The notes under the pieces: generated by a model
Told to the model about the DNA's origin: nothing
Databases searched by the model: none
What the model saw: the letters and a program-made list of their open reading frames with translations, nothing else
In this document: positions 14,904 to 24,777 of the stretch, in pieces
Position numbering within the stretch: position 1 is the first letter of the stretch
Layout of the letters: each line of letters starts with the position of its first letter
Position numbers and translations under genes: made by a program
NCBI RefSeq assembly: GCF_014650995.1
Contig: NZ_BMWA01000010.1
Location: 135,318-199,317, forward strand
Length of the DNA stretch: 64,000 bases
Reading direction: 5' to 3'
DNA from: Streptomyces viridiviolaceus
Lineage (GTDB): Bacteria; Actinomycetota; Actinomycetes; Streptomycetales; Streptomycetaceae

Positions 14904-17900
14904 ATGAGATGGAGACCCCTCGGCAGACGGCGGCTGACCGGCGCCGTCATAGCCGGGCTCATGACGTTCGGGCCGGCACAGCTGTCCCTCGCCCCCACCG
15001 TCCAGGCCGCGCCCGCGCGAACGGCGGCCGCCGACGTCAACCTCGCGCTCGGCCGCCCTGCCACGGCAGGCGGCTCGCACGGCGCCCATCCGGCCGGGAA
15101 CACCACCGACGGAGCCCAGGCGTCCTACTGGGAGGGCCCCGCCGGCTCGTTCCCGCAGTGGGTGCAGGTCGACCTCGGCGCGGCTCGCACCGTCGACCGG
15201 GTGGTGCTCAAGCTGCCGGCGAGCTGGGAGAGCCGCAACCAGACGCTCTCCCTCCAGGGCAGCACCGACGGCTCCACCTTCCGCACGCTCTCCGCCTCCG
15301 CCGGACGGGCGTTCGACCCGGCGCGGGCCAACACCGTCGCCGTCGACCTCGCGTCCCCCTCCGAAGCCCGGTACGTCCGCGTCCACGCCACCGGCAACAC
15401 CGGCTGGAACGCCGCGCAACTGTCCGAGCTGGAGGTGTACGGCGAGGACGGCGGCAGCGAGCCGCCGCCCACCGGCACCAACCTGGCCCGCAACAAGCCG
15501 GCCGAGGCCACCTCGTCCGTGCACACCTACGTCGCGGCCAACGCCACCGACGACTCCACCTCCACCTACTGGGAAGCAGCCGGCCACCCCGCGGACCTCA
15601 CCGTCAAGCTCGGCGCCGACGCGGACGTCAGCGCCGTGGTGGTCAAGCTCAACCCGGACCAGGTGTGGTCGGCCCGGACACAAGGCATCCAGGTCCTCGG
15701 CCGGGCGCAGTCCGCGAGCGGCTTCACCACGTTGCGCGACCGCGCCGACTACGCCTTCAGCCCGGCCACCGGCAACTCCGTGACCATCCCGGTCAGCGGC
15801 CGCGCCGCCGACGTGCGGCTCAGGTTCTTCTCCAACACCGGTGCGCCCGGCGGCCAGGTGGCCGAGTTCCAGGTCGTCGGCACCGCCGCGCCCGCGCCCG
15901 ACCTGACGGTCACCGCCCTGGACTGGTCGCCCGCCGCCCCCTCCGAGCGGGACCCGGTCACCGTGAACGCCACGGTCCACAATGCCGGCACCGCGCGATC
16001 GGCCGCGACGACCGCCGACGTGAGCGTGGAGGGCACGGTCGCGGGCAGCGCCGCCGTACCCGCGCTCGATCCGGGGGCCTCCGCGAAGGTCGCCGTCTCC
16101 ACCGGCACCCGCGCGGCCGGCAGCTACGCGGTCTCCGCGGTGGCCGACCCGCGCGACACGATCGCCGAGCTGGACGACACCAACAACAGCCGTACCGCCG
16201 CCGACCGGCTGGTCGTCGCCCGGGCCCCCGGTCCGGACCTGGAGGTGCGCTCCATCACCACCAACCCGGCCCACCCGGCCGTGGGTGCGCCCGTGTCCTT
16301 CACGGTCGCCGTGCACAACCGCGGTACGACCGCCGCTCCGGCTGGCTCGGTGACCCGGATCCAGGCCGGCACCACCACGCTGAACGGTACGACCGTCCAG
16401 GTCGCGCCCGATGCCACGGTCAACGTGGCGATCGAGGGCACCTGGACGGCGACGGGCGGCGGCGCCACCCTCACCGCCACCGCGGACGCCACCGGCGTCG
16501 TCACCGAGACCAACGAGGACAACAACGTCCTCGCCAAGCCGATCGTCGTCGGACGCGGCGCCGCCGTGCCCTACACCGAGTACGAGGCGGAGGACGGTCG
16601 TTACCAGGGCACCCTGCTCACCACCGACACCAAGCGGACCTTCGGGCACACCAACTTCGGCACCGAGTCCTCCGGCCGAAAGTCGGTCCGACTCGACTCC
16701 ACCGGCCAGTACGTCGAATTCACCTCCACGACGCCCGCCAACTCCATCGTGGTGCGCAACTCCGTCCCCGACGCCCCCGGCGGCGGGGGAACGGAGGCCA
16801 CGATCAGCCTCTACGCCGACGGCACCTTCGTACGGAAGCTGACCCTGTCGTCCAAGCACAGCTGGCTGTACGGGAACACCGACGACCCCGAAGGACTCAC
16901 CAACCGGCCCGGCGGCGACGCCCGGCGGCTCTTCGACGAGTCCCACGCGCTGCTGTCCCAGACCTTCCCCCAGGGCACCAAGTTCCGCCTGCAGCGCGAC
17001 GCCGGCGACTCGGCCGCCTTCTACGTCATCGATCTGGTCGACCTGGAGCAGGTCGCGCCACCGGCCGCCAAACCGGCGAACTGCACCTCGATCACCGAGT
17101 ACGGGGCCGTACCGGGCGACGGACTCGACGACACCGACGCCATCCAGCGCGCCGTCACCGCCGACCAGAACGGCCAGATCTCCTGCGTGTGGATCCCGGC
17201 CGGGCAGTGGCGCCAGGAGCAGAAGATCCTCACCGACGACCCCCAGAACCGCGGGCAGTTCAACCAGGTCGGCATCCGGGACGTCACCGTCCGCGGGGCC
17301 GGCATGTGGCACTCCCAGCTCTACACCCTGACCCCGCCGCACGAGGCCGGCGGCATCAACCATCCGCACGAGGGCAACTTCGGCTTCGACATCGACCACA
17401 ACACCCAGATCTCCGACATCGCCATCTTCGGCTCGGGCACCATCCGCGGCGGGGACGGCAACCACGAGGGCGGCGTCGGTCTCAACGGACGCTTCGGCAA
17501 GAACACGAAGATCACCAACGTGTGGATCGAGCACGCCAACGTCGGCGTCTGGGCCGGCCGCGACTACGCGAACATCCCCGAGCTGTGGGGCCCCGGCGAC
17601 GGGCTGGAGTTCACCGGCGTGCGGATCCGGAACACCTACGCCGACGGCATCAACTTCGCCAATGGCACCCGCAACTCCACGGTCCACAACTCCTCCTTCC
17701 GCAACACCGGCGACGACTCCCTCGCGGTGTGGGCCAGCAAGTACGTGAAGGACACCGCCGTGGACGTCGGCCACGACAACCACTTCCGCAACAACACGAT
17801 CCAGCTGCCGTGGCGCGCCAACGGAATCGCGGTGTACGGGGGTTACGGCAACACCATCGAGAACAACGTCATATCCGACACGATGAACTACCCCGGCATC

Positions 17901-18332
17901 ATGCTCGCCACCGACCACGACCCGCTGCCCTTCTCCGGCCAGACCCTGATCGCGGGCAACGCCCTGCACCGGACGGGCGGCGCGTTCTGGGCCGAGGCGC
18001 AGGAGTTCGGAGCCATCACCCTGTTCGCCCAGGGACAGGACATCCCGGGCGTGACCATCCGGGACACCGAGATCCACGACTCGACGTACGACGGCATCCA
18101 GTTCAAGACCGGCGGCGGCGCGATGCCGGGCGTGAAGATCAGCGACGTCCGCATCGACAAGTCCAACAACGGCTCCGGCATCCTCGCGATGAGCGGCGCC
18201 CGCGGCAGCGCCACCCTGACGAACGTCACGATCACCGGCTCGGCCCAGGGCGACGTGCTGATCGAACCGGGCTCCCAGTTCACCATCAGCGGCGCACCCG
18301 TCGGATCGGCCGCCACCCGCAAGGGCGGCTGA
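14904..18332 (+). CDS. secreted GH87 alpha-1,3-glucanase (mutanase) with discoidin and CARDB modules
   Basis: 1142 aa, exported: an RRR-containing signal peptide ends near the AQA/A-type site at residue about 38. In order: two discoidin/F5-8-type C carbohydrate-binding modules (about 45-190 and 200-330), two CARDB-like Ig modules (about 345-440, 450-555), a CBM35/6-like module (about 565-720), and a right-handed beta-helix catalytic domain (about 735-1130). The beta-helix has ADGINF followed 23 and 24 residues later by the two Asp of GDDS, the same spacing as the three catalytic Asp of characterised GH87 alpha-1,3-glucanases. The predicted role is hydrolysis of fungal-wall or dental-type alpha-1,3-glucan. 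Start ATG 14904 follows AGAGGA and begins the signal peptide. Confidence 0.85.
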   Translation: MRWRPLGRRRLTGAVIAGLMTFGPAQLSLAPTVQAAPARTAAADVNLALGRPATAGGSHGAHPAGNTTDGAQASYWEGPAGSFPQWVQVDLGAARTVDRVVLKLPASWESRNQTLSLQGSTDGSTFRTLSASAGRAFDPARANTVAVDLASPSEARYVRVHATGNTGWNAAQLSELEVYGEDGGSEPPPTGTNLARNKPAEATSSVHTYVAANATDDSTSTYWEAAGHPADLTVKLGADADVSAVVVKLNPDQVWSARTQGIQVLGRAQSASGFTTLRDRADYAFSPATGNSVTIPVSGRAADVRLRFFSNTGAPGGQVAEFQVVGTAAPAPDLTVTALDWSPAAPSERDPVTVNATVHNAGTARSAATTADVSVEGTVAGSAAVPALDPGASAKVAVSTGTRAAGSYAVSAVADPRDTIAELDDTNNSRTAADRLVVARAPGPDLEVRSITTNPAHPAVGAPVSFTVAVHNRGTTAAPAGSVTRIQAGTTTLNGTTVQVAPDATVNVAIEGTWTATGGGATLTATADATGVVTETNEDNNVLAKPIVVGRGAAVPYTEYEAEDGRYQGTLLTTDTKRTFGHTNFGTESSGRKSVRLDSTGQYVEFTSTTPANSIVVRNSVPDAPGGGGTEATISLYADGTFVRKLTLSSKHSWLYGNTDDPEGLTNRPGGDARRLFDESHALLSQTFPQGTKFRLQRDAGDSAAFYVIDLVDLEQVAPPAAKPANCTSITEYGAVPGDGLDDTDAIQRAVTADQNGQISCVWIPAGQWRQEQKILTDDPQNRGQFNQVGIRDVTVRGAGMWHSQLYTLTPPHEAGGINHPHEGNFGFDIDHNTQISDIAIFGSGTIRGGDGNHEGGVGLNGRFGKNTKITNVWIEHANVGVWAGRDYANIPELWGPGDGLEFTGVRIRNTYADGINFANGTRNSTVHNSSFRNTGDDSLAVWASKYVKDTAVDVGHDNHFRNNTIQLPWRANGIAVYGGYGNTIENNVISDTMNYPGIMLATDHDPLPFSGQTLIAGNALHRTGGAFWAEAQEFGAITLFAQGQDIPGVTIRDTEIHDSTYDGIQFKTGGGAMPGVKISDVRIDKSNNGSGILAMSGARGSATLTNVTITGSAQGDVLIEPGSQFTISGAPVGSAATRKGG

Positions 18333-18350
18333 GCGCACATCAGGTCAGCG

Positions 18351-18390
18351 GTGCTGCCGGCGGTCCGGTCCCGGTCAGCCGGCAGCACCC
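18351..18390. terminator. bidirectional terminator between convergent genes
   Basis: Perfect 12-bp stem GGTGCTGCCGGC (18351-18362) pairing with 18379-18390, 16-nt loop. It lies between the GH87 gene and the convergent PI-PLC-like gene, whose last codons fall within the hairpin. Confidence 0.7.
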
Positions 18391-20603
18391 GTCAACCCGG
18401 TGGGGACAGGCGCATCGTCGCGCAGGCGCTCGGCGTTGAGCTCCTCGACCGCGCCGAGCGCGTCGCCGATCGTGGCGTAGTCCACCGCGACGAAGTTGAC
18501 GGGGCTGCCGCGCCGCCGCTCGCAGTCGTGGGCCCGTTCCAGCACCCTCTGCCGGGAGTTGACCGTACCGGCCTCCAGCCGTCGTCCGCCGCCGGCCGTG
18601 ACGAAGTGGTTGAGGAGGAACAGGCGCTTGTCCGTGCCGCCCCGGTTCGGCAGGCAGGTCATCTCGTCGGGGCTGCGGACGGCGAAGGGCGTCTCCATGC
18701 CGTAACGGTAGAAGTTCCGGTACCACGGGACGGGCCCGTCCGCCTTCTCCGCGAAGACCACCAGACGCCGGCCGCTGTCGATCATGTCCTTGAGCTTCGG
18801 CCACGGGCGGTCCGGATCCGTGTCCGGCCGGTGGAGCAGGTCGGCGAGCCCGGCCTGCTCGAAGGCGCTGCGGGTCGCCGCGGCGTCGACGCCGTCCTGC
18901 ACGATCAGGGTGACGACCTCCGTGGGGTTGGCGCGCAGCCAGTCGCCGATCTGCCGCAGCGTGGGCGCCAGTTCCAGGGCACCTGCGCCGCAGACGGAGT
19001 GGCACAGCCACAGGCCCGGGTGCGGCGGGTTCAGCCGCTGCAGGATCCGGGTGAGCCGGCGGCGCAGTTCCGGGGTGAACTCCGAGCTGCCCAGTCGGTC
19101 CGCGACCTGCTCGGGCCGCTCCCAGCGGTGCGTGTCGAGGAGCAGCGCGCGCACCCCGGCGTCGAGCTGGCCGACGATGTCCGGGTCCTGGAGGGGGCCG
19201 ATGAACCGGTCCGCCGTCGTGGCCATCGCGTTGTGCGCCGCGAGCTGGGCGATCTCGTCGTAGCGGGCGTCGCACAGCTCGGGACTGCCCTGGCAGATGC
19301 GCGGGGACGGGCCGGTCAGCGCCACCGGGGCCAGCATCGTGCCGACGACCGCGCACGCCGTCACGACGAAGGTCAGGGCCGGGCCGTGACGCGGATCGGT
19401 GAGGTCGGGCACCCTGGGCCCGGTCTGCCGGACCCAGGCGACGGTGATCAGCAGGGCGCCGGCCGCGAGGAGGATCACGGCGACGACGGTGGCGGTGCTC
19501 AGCAGCCGGTCCACGGCGGTGGCCTGGATGTCGTCGAGGAGCCGCGCGGCCGACGGAGGCCACGACGGGGGCGGCACGAAGAGCGAGGTACCCGGCGTGA
19601 GGCGGAGGACGAACACCGCAAGTGCCGTCAGCGACGCGGCGGCGGCCAGGACCCAGCCCAGCGGCATCAGCCGGCGCATGGTGGGTGACGGGGTGGACAA
19701 CCACAGCAAGGAGAGCGCGGCGGCGCACAGGACGGCGGCCAGGGGCTCCACCACCTCCTGGAAGAGCCGGGTGACGGAGCGCGCGCGATGCACGGGCGCC
19801 CACACGTCGCGCGAGGTGTCGAGGTCGACGGTGATGACCCATGTGCCCCGCTCCGCCTCCCGCATCAGCTCCGCGGCGGCCGCCCGGACCCGCTCCGACA
19901 GGGCGACCGGCGCGACCGCGGCCAGCGCCGAGCCCACGTCGCCCCGTTCGAGCGCGGCTTCCACCGTGGGTCCGAGGCCGGAGCGCGCGGCGCGGGGCAC
20001 CAGCCGCAGCAGCGCGTCCGTGGCCGCGACCGCCTGGGCGTGGGAGAGCGGCAGCGACGGCAGACCTTCGAGCGGAGCCTCCCCCGCGACCAATCGGGCG
20101 GCGATGTCGGACAGGCGCTGCACGAAGGCCTGGAAGTCGGGCTCGGAGCGCTGCTGCAGGGCGGCCACGGCATCGCCGAAGTAGGCTCGGCTGAGCCGTT
20201 CGACGTTCGCGACGACGGGTTCGAGGTCGACCGTGACACGCAGGACGTCGCGATCGCCCTCCAGGTAGTGGATCACCTCGGCGATCTGCCGGTCGCCCAG
20301 TGCCCGCAACGTCTCCGGCGGGACCACGACCTTGAGGTTCGACGTGATGGTGGACTGCGGAACGGGCAGCCGGTCCAGCAGCTCCCGGGCCGGCGGCGTA
20401 CTGCGCGGGTCGACCAGCACCTCGTCGTAGAACCGCTGATAGGCCCGTTCGTCCTCCAGCACCCGTCCGTAGAACTCCGGATCGAGCACGGTGCTGCGCA
20501 CGACGGCGGCCGTGGCCAGGACGGTCAGGCTGAGCACGGCGACGCTCCAGGCCACCACCTGGACCCACGCCGAGCGAGGAACCGGTCCGTGCATGGCCCC
20601 CAT
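18375..20603 (-). CDS. membrane protein with C-terminal PI-PLC X-like domain
   Basis: 742 aa. A first membrane segment (about 15-35), a roughly 240-residue extracytoplasmic region rich in short helices, four further hydrophobic segments between about 275 and 430, and then a TIM-barrel-like domain (about 450-730) resembling bacterial phosphatidylinositol-specific phospholipase C. Two His expected in that family are visible, in AAHNAMATTADRF and in GLWLCHSVC, as are LDTHRW and the late VAVDYATIGD. PI-PLC enzymes cleave phosphoinositides or GPI anchors; here the domain is probably outside the membrane, acting on lipid or extracellular material, but activity is unproven. Convergent with GH87. Confidence 0.7.
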   Translation of the reverse strand: MGAMHGPVPRSAWVQVVAWSVAVLSLTVLATAAVVRSTVLDPEFYGRVLEDERAYQRFYDEVLVDPRSTPPARELLDRLPVPQSTITSNLKVVVPPETLRALGDRQIAEVIHYLEGDRDVLRVTVDLEPVVANVERLSRAYFGDAVAALQQRSEPDFQAFVQRLSDIAARLVAGEAPLEGLPSLPLSHAQAVAATDALLRLVPRAARSGLGPTVEAALERGDVGSALAAVAPVALSERVRAAAAELMREAERGTWVITVDLDTSRDVWAPVHRARSVTRLFQEVVEPLAAVLCAAALSLLWLSTPSPTMRRLMPLGWVLAAAASLTALAVFVLRLTPGTSLFVPPPSWPPSAARLLDDIQATAVDRLLSTATVVAVILLAAGALLITVAWVRQTGPRVPDLTDPRHGPALTFVVTACAVVGTMLAPVALTGPSPRICQGSPELCDARYDEIAQLAAHNAMATTADRFIGPLQDPDIVGQLDAGVRALLLDTHRWERPEQVADRLGSSEFTPELRRRLTRILQRLNPPHPGLWLCHSVCGAGALELAPTLRQIGDWLRANPTEVVTLIVQDGVDAAATRSAFEQAGLADLLHRPDTDPDRPWPKLKDMIDSGRRLVVFAEKADGPVPWYRNFYRYGMETPFAVRSPDEMTCLPNRGGTDKRLFLLNHFVTAGGGRRLEAGTVNSRQRVLERAHDCERRRGSPVNFVAVDYATIGDALGAVEELNAERLRDDAPVPTGLTGAAG

Positions 20604-20732
20604 TGTCCTGTGCCGCCGGTCGCCCGCCGAGCGGCACGCGCGAGGGGCGGTGGGGAAGCAACCGAACGCCGGCCGGCGTCCGTCGCCCCCACCGCCCCCG
20701 GGCCCTGGCGCGTGCGGTGGACGTACTCCGGG

Positions 20733-22187
20733 TCAGACGGCCGGGGCCGGGTACGTCGGGTACTCCACCCCGGAGACGTGCTGGACGACACGGACGACCT
20801 GGCAGGAGTAGCCGAACTCGTTGTCGTACCACAGGTAGAGGATCGCGTTGTCGCCCTCCACCTTGAGGGCGCCGGCGTCGACGATCGAGGCGTGGCGCGA
20901 GCCGATGAAGTCGCTGGAGACCGCGTCGGGGGCGCTGATGAAGTCGATCTGGCGCTTGAGCGGCGAGGTCAGCGACACCTCGCGGAGGTGGTCGAGGACC
21001 TCCTCGCGGGTGGTCTCGCGGGCGAGCTGCAGGTTGAGGATGGCGATGGAGACGTCCGGCACCGGCACGCGGATCGAGCTTCCGGTGATCTTCGCCTTGA
21101 GGTCGGGCAGGGCCTTGGCGACGGCGGAGGCGGCACCGGTCTCGGTGATGACCATGTTCAGCGGCGCGGAACGGCCGCGGCGGTCGGACTTGTGGTAATT
21201 GTCCAGCAGGTTCTGGTCGTTGGTGAACGAGTGGACGGTCTCCACGTGACCGCGCAGCACCCCGTACTCGTCCGCCATGGCCTTCAGCGGCGGGACGATC
21301 GCGTTGGTGGTGCAGGACGCGCAGGACAGGATCTGCTCGTCCGGCTTGATGGTGTCGTGGTTGACGCCGTGGACGATGTTGGGGACGTCGCCCTTGCCCG
21401 GCGCGGTCAGGACGACCTTGTCGATGCCCGGGCGCAGGTGCTTGGACAGGCCCTCGCGGTCGCGCCACTTGCCGGTGTTGTCGATGAGGATCGCGTTCTT
21501 GATGCCGTACGCCGTGTAGTCGACCTGCGTCGGGTCGTCGGCGTAGATCACCCGGATCGCGTTGCCGTTGGCGAGGATCGTGCTGTTGTCCTCGTCGACC
21601 GTGATGGTGCCCTGGAACTGGCCGTGCACCGAGTCACGGCGCAGCAGCGAGGCCCGCTTGACGATGTCTTCGGCGGCCCGCTCGCCCCCGCCGCGAACGA
21701 CGATGGCGCGCAGCCGCAGGCCGTTGCCCGACCCGGACTTCTCGATGAGCAGGCGGGCGACGAGCCGGCCGATGCGGCCGAAGCCGTACAGCACGACGTC
21801 GCGCGGCTCACGGCGGTCGATCTTGTTCGCACCCGTGGCCCCGGCGACGGCCTCGGCGGTGAACTCCGCCACCGTCAGCCCGCGGTCGTCGTCCTTGTAG
21901 GTCGCGGCGAGCATGCCGATGTCGATCTGCGACGGGCCGAGGTCGAGCGTGGTCAGGGCCTGCAGGAAGGGCAGCGTCTCGGTGACCGACAGCTCCGCGC
22001 CGGCGATCTGCCGGGCGAACCGGTGGGTCTTCAGGATGCTGACCACCGACTTGTTCACCAGGGAGCGGCTGTGCAGCAGGACGGTGACGTCCCGCTCCCG
22101 GTGCAGCTTCCCGATCATCGGGATCATCGACTCCGCGATCTCCTCGCGGTTCTTCCAGTTGGTGAACGAGTCGTCGTTGACAGTCAC
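20733..22187 (-). CDS. gap: glyceraldehyde-3-phosphate dehydrogenase, long form
   Basis: 484 aa. About 130 N-terminal residues precede the Rossmann motif VLYGFGRIGRLVARLL, a length seen in one actinobacterial GAPDH subgroup and longer than the usual 335 aa. The catalytic Cys lies in SCASCTTNAIVPPLKA, with the expected downstream His in the ETVHSF region, and LYLWYDNEFGYSCQVV near the C-terminus. It oxidises glyceraldehyde-3-phosphate to 1,3-bisphosphoglycerate with NAD(P)+. Not in a glycolytic operon here, so likely a second gap gene. The function of the extension is unknown. Confidence 0.92.
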   Translation of the reverse strand: MTVNDDSFTNWKNREEIAESMIPMIGKLHRERDVTVLLHSRSLVNKSVVSILKTHRFARQIAGAELSVTETLPFLQALTTLDLGPSQIDIGMLAATYKDDDRGLTVAEFTAEAVAGATGANKIDRREPRDVVLYGFGRIGRLVARLLIEKSGSGNGLRLRAIVVRGGGERAAEDIVKRASLLRRDSVHGQFQGTITVDEDNSTILANGNAIRVIYADDPTQVDYTAYGIKNAILIDNTGKWRDREGLSKHLRPGIDKVVLTAPGKGDVPNIVHGVNHDTIKPDEQILSCASCTTNAIVPPLKAMADEYGVLRGHVETVHSFTNDQNLLDNYHKSDRRGRSAPLNMVITETGAASAVAKALPDLKAKITGSSIRVPVPDVSIAILNLQLARETTREEVLDHLREVSLTSPLKRQIDFISAPDAVSSDFIGSRHASIVDAGALKVEGDNAILYLWYDNEFGYSCQVVRVVQHVSGVEYPTYPAPAV

Positions 22188-22267
22188 GTCTCTATCTTTC
22201 GAGCTAGGCGGCGCTCATATGCTAACCCGACCGACCGCGGTGATCGATCAAGTGGGCGGGACTGTGA

Positions 22268-23560
22268 TCAATTGCGCAGCCGGCCGGTCCCGCGGGCCGG
22301 TGCGGCGAGCCAGGCGAGCGCGGCCACCGTCAGTGCCCGCACACCGGTGTCCAGCGTGGGCTGCAGGACGGGGGCGAAGGCCGGGCTGTGGTTGTGCGGC
22401 ACCTCCTCCTGGACCGTCCCTTCCCGCTCCGCGGCGGCGTACAGCTGCGGATCGGTGCCGCCGATGCCCCAGTAGGTGTACGGCACGCCGAACGCCGCCG
22501 GGATCTCGCTCATGTCCTCGCTGGCCGTCTGGAGGTCGGCCGTGTGCGCGTCCGCGCCGAAGTGACCGGCGAAGGTGTCGGCCACGGTCGCGGTGACGTC
22601 CGCGTCGTTGACCGTGGGCGGGAACGACATCAGGTGCTCGATCTTCGGCTCTGCCGGGGCTCCGGACGCCTGGGCCTCGGCACGGACGATCCGTTCGACC
22701 GCGGCGAGCACCCGCTCGCGCACGGCGGGATCGTACGTACGGACGTTCAGCTGCAGGACCGCGTGGTCGGGGATGATGTTCGGGCCGGTGCCCGCCTGGA
22801 TGCTGCCGACGGTCACCACCACGGGCGTGGTGGCGGCGGTCTCCCGCGAGACGACCGTCTGGAGCCGTACCACGCACATCGCCGCCATGACCACCGGGTC
22901 GACGGCGGCCTGCGGCGCCGAGCCGTGGCCGCCGCGGCCGTAGAGGGTGACGCGCAGGTTGTCCGCGGCGGACAGGAAGGCGCCGGGCCGGGTGCCGACG
23001 TAGCCGGCCGGATACGGCAGCACGTGCTGGGCGAGGACCACGTCCGGCCGGGGCACCTTCCGGGCCAGACCGTCGTCGACCATCGCCCGGGCGCCGTCGC
23101 CGTTCTCCTCGGACGGCTGGAAGAGGACCACCAGCGTGCCGCGCCAGGCTTCGGTGGCCGCCGCCATGAGCCGGGCGAAGCCGACCATGCAGGCCACGTG
23201 CACATCGTGCCCGCAGGCGTGCATGACCGGCCGCTCCGCGCCCTCGCCGTCGGTCGCCGTCACCGCGGACGCGTACGGCAGGCCGGTCGCCTCCCGCACC
23301 GGCAGGGCGTCCATGTCCGCGCGCAGCATCACCGTGGGCCCGGTCCCGCGCCTGAGCACGCCGGTCACGCCCGTGCCCCCGATGCCCGTCGTCACCTCGT
23401 ACCCGAAGCCCCGCAGGGCCTCGGCCGCCTTCCCGGCCGTACGGTGCTCCCGGAGGCCGAGCTCCGGGTGGGCGTGCAGGTCCCGGTACAGGTCCTCCAC
23501 GTCGGACCGGATGCCGTCCAGCCCGGCCAGCACGGCGTCCACAGCGGCCCCAGCGGTCAT
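22268..23560 (-). CDS. M20 family amidohydrolase (hippurate hydrolase/aminoacylase type)
   Basis: 430 aa. The metal-binding and catalytic segments of the M20D amidohydrolases are present: DLHAHPELGLREHRT, MLRADMDALPV, HACGHDVHVACMVG, FQPSEENGDGARAM and the dimerisation-domain GRGGHGSAPQ. Such enzymes remove acyl groups from N-acyl amino acids or related amides with divalent metals in the cytoplasm. Start ATG 23560 (MTAGAAVDAVL) is chosen; the frame runs on upstream without family similarity. Likely monocistronic. Substrate unknown. Confidence 0.9.
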   Translation of the reverse strand: MTAGAAVDAVLAGLDGIRSDVEDLYRDLHAHPELGLREHRTAGKAAEALRGFGYEVTTGIGGTGVTGVLRRGTGPTVMLRADMDALPVREATGLPYASAVTATDGEGAERPVMHACGHDVHVACMVGFARLMAAATEAWRGTLVVLFQPSEENGDGARAMVDDGLARKVPRPDVVLAQHVLPYPAGYVGTRPGAFLSAADNLRVTLYGRGGHGSAPQAAVDPVVMAAMCVVRLQTVVSRETAATTPVVVTVGSIQAGTGPNIIPDHAVLQLNVRTYDPAVRERVLAAVERIVRAEAQASGAPAEPKIEHLMSFPPTVNDADVTATVADTFAGHFGADAHTADLQTASEDMSEIPAAFGVPYTYWGIGGTDPQLYAAAEREGTVQEEVPHNHSPAFAPVLQPTLDTGVRALTVAALAWLAAPARGTGRLRN

Positions 23561-23713
23561 GGCGATGCCTTCTCTCCGTAGTGCTGCGCGGCGGTCCCTC
23601 GCTCGACGATCGGGCCCCGCGTCAGCGAAACACCTCCCCCGACGCGCTGCAACCGCCCCTCGGCGCGGGCAGCGGGGGCTTGATCGAAGGAGCCGGTCGG
23701 CCAAAGCCGGTGC

Positions 23714-24190
23714 CATGCACTCGACCCGGGTGTCCTGGCACGTGAACGCTCCGCGCGCGGCCGTGCACCGCGCCCTGGTCGACGCGGACGCCGTCGCGGC
23801 ACGGCGTGCGCCGGAGGGCGTGACCGCCCAGGTGCACGCCTTCGACGCCGGTGAGGGCGGATCGTTCCGCGTCTCGCTCACCTACGACCTGCCGACCGGG
23901 CCCGGCAAGTCGGCTCCGCACACCGACACCTACCACGGGCACTTCGCGCGGCTCGTGCCAGGCGAGCGAGTGGTGGAGGTGCTCGAGTTCGGGACGCGGA
24001 CCCGGCGCTGCGCGGCACGATGACGTCGACGACCACGCTGACCGACGCGGACGGCGGGACGGACGTCGTCGTGGAGCATGACGGGATCCCCGACGCGGTG
24101 CCCGCCGCGGACGACGAGACGGGCACGCGCATGTCCCTGGCGGAACCGGCCGCGCTGGTGGGGGCCGACGGGCGCCCCGCGAGGAGCCGG
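23714..24190 (+). pseudogene. frameshifted SRPBCC/AHSA1 family protein
   Basis: The first frame encodes an AHSA1-type START-fold N-terminus (MHSTRVSWHVNAPRAAVHRA) up to VVEVLEF, then turns to nonsense and stops at 24023. The family continues in another frame as LRGTMTSTTTLTDADGGTDV and DGIPDAVPAADDETGTRMSL. Adding one G near 24000 restores a continuous protein. The second frame also lacks the usual stop after the last helix and runs into the antisense of the next gene. Related intact proteins are small lipid- or hydrophobic-ligand-binding proteins. A sequencing error could explain the shift but not the missing stop. Confidence 0.7.
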
Positions 24191-24195
24191 CCGGT

Positions 24196-24777
24196 TCAGC
24201 GCGCGGCGTCCCAGGTGTGGGCGACGTCCACCACCACGTGGCCGTCCAGCGTCAGCACCCGGAACGGCAGCCGGGCGCGCACGCCGAGCCCGACCTGCGT
24301 CTCGCCCTCGAAGCTGCCGGCGAACCGGGTGTCCCTGAAGGTGCGGTACCCGGCGAGGTCCACACCCGGCAGCGGCCGGCCCACCCGCCCGGGATACGTG
24401 GGGGAGCCGGTCTCCGGCCGGTAGCCGGGCGCGGCGACCCGCACCTCCAGCACGGCCCCGCCGGCGACCGGGACCGGGCGGCCCGAGCCGTCCTGATGGA
24501 GCCGGTCGACGTACCGGACGGTGTGACCGAGCCGGCCGGCACGCGCGCCGGGCACGTCGACGACCATCCGGTCGAAACACGTGTGACGGCCGGTCCTGAC
24601 GTTCTTCACCGGGGTCGTCGTCGCCGTCGCCCGGGTCTTGTCCAGGCTGCCCCAGCCGCCCGGGCACTGCGTGGTCCGGGCCGCGGTGCCGGCCGGGGCG
24701 GCGTCCGCCGCGACCGTCGCCGTCAGGGCGGTGCTCGCGAGCACCACCGCCACCCATGCCGTTCTGCTTCGTCGCAT
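24196..24777 (-). CDS. secreted AMIN-like domain protein
   Basis: 193 aa. A Sec signal peptide (MRRSRTAWVAVVLASTALTA, cleavage near residue 30) is followed by a beta-rich domain with CPGGWGSLDKT, GRHTCFDRMVVDV, GYRTFRDTRFAGSFEGETQ and VVVDVAHTWDA, the pattern of the AMIN-like proteins seen widely in Streptomyces. Two Cys may form a disulphide outside the cell. The role is presumably cell-wall binding; no enzyme motif. Start ATG 24777 has AGGGGGA upstream. Confidence 0.75.
   Translation of the reverse strand: MRRSRTAWVAVVLASTALTATVAADAAPAGTAARTTQCPGGWGSLDKTRATATTTPVKNVRTGRHTCFDRMVVDVPGARAGRLGHTVRYVDRLHQDGSGRPVPVAGGAVLEVRVAAPGYRPETGSPTYPGRVGRPLPGVDLAGYRTFRDTRFAGSFEGETQVGLGVRARLPFRVLTLDGHVVVDVAHTWDAAR

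Noticed and set aside
14799..18338. 1179-codon minus-strand frame opposite GH87
   Set aside because: Gly/Val/Asp-rich antisense of the glucanase, no start context or motifs.
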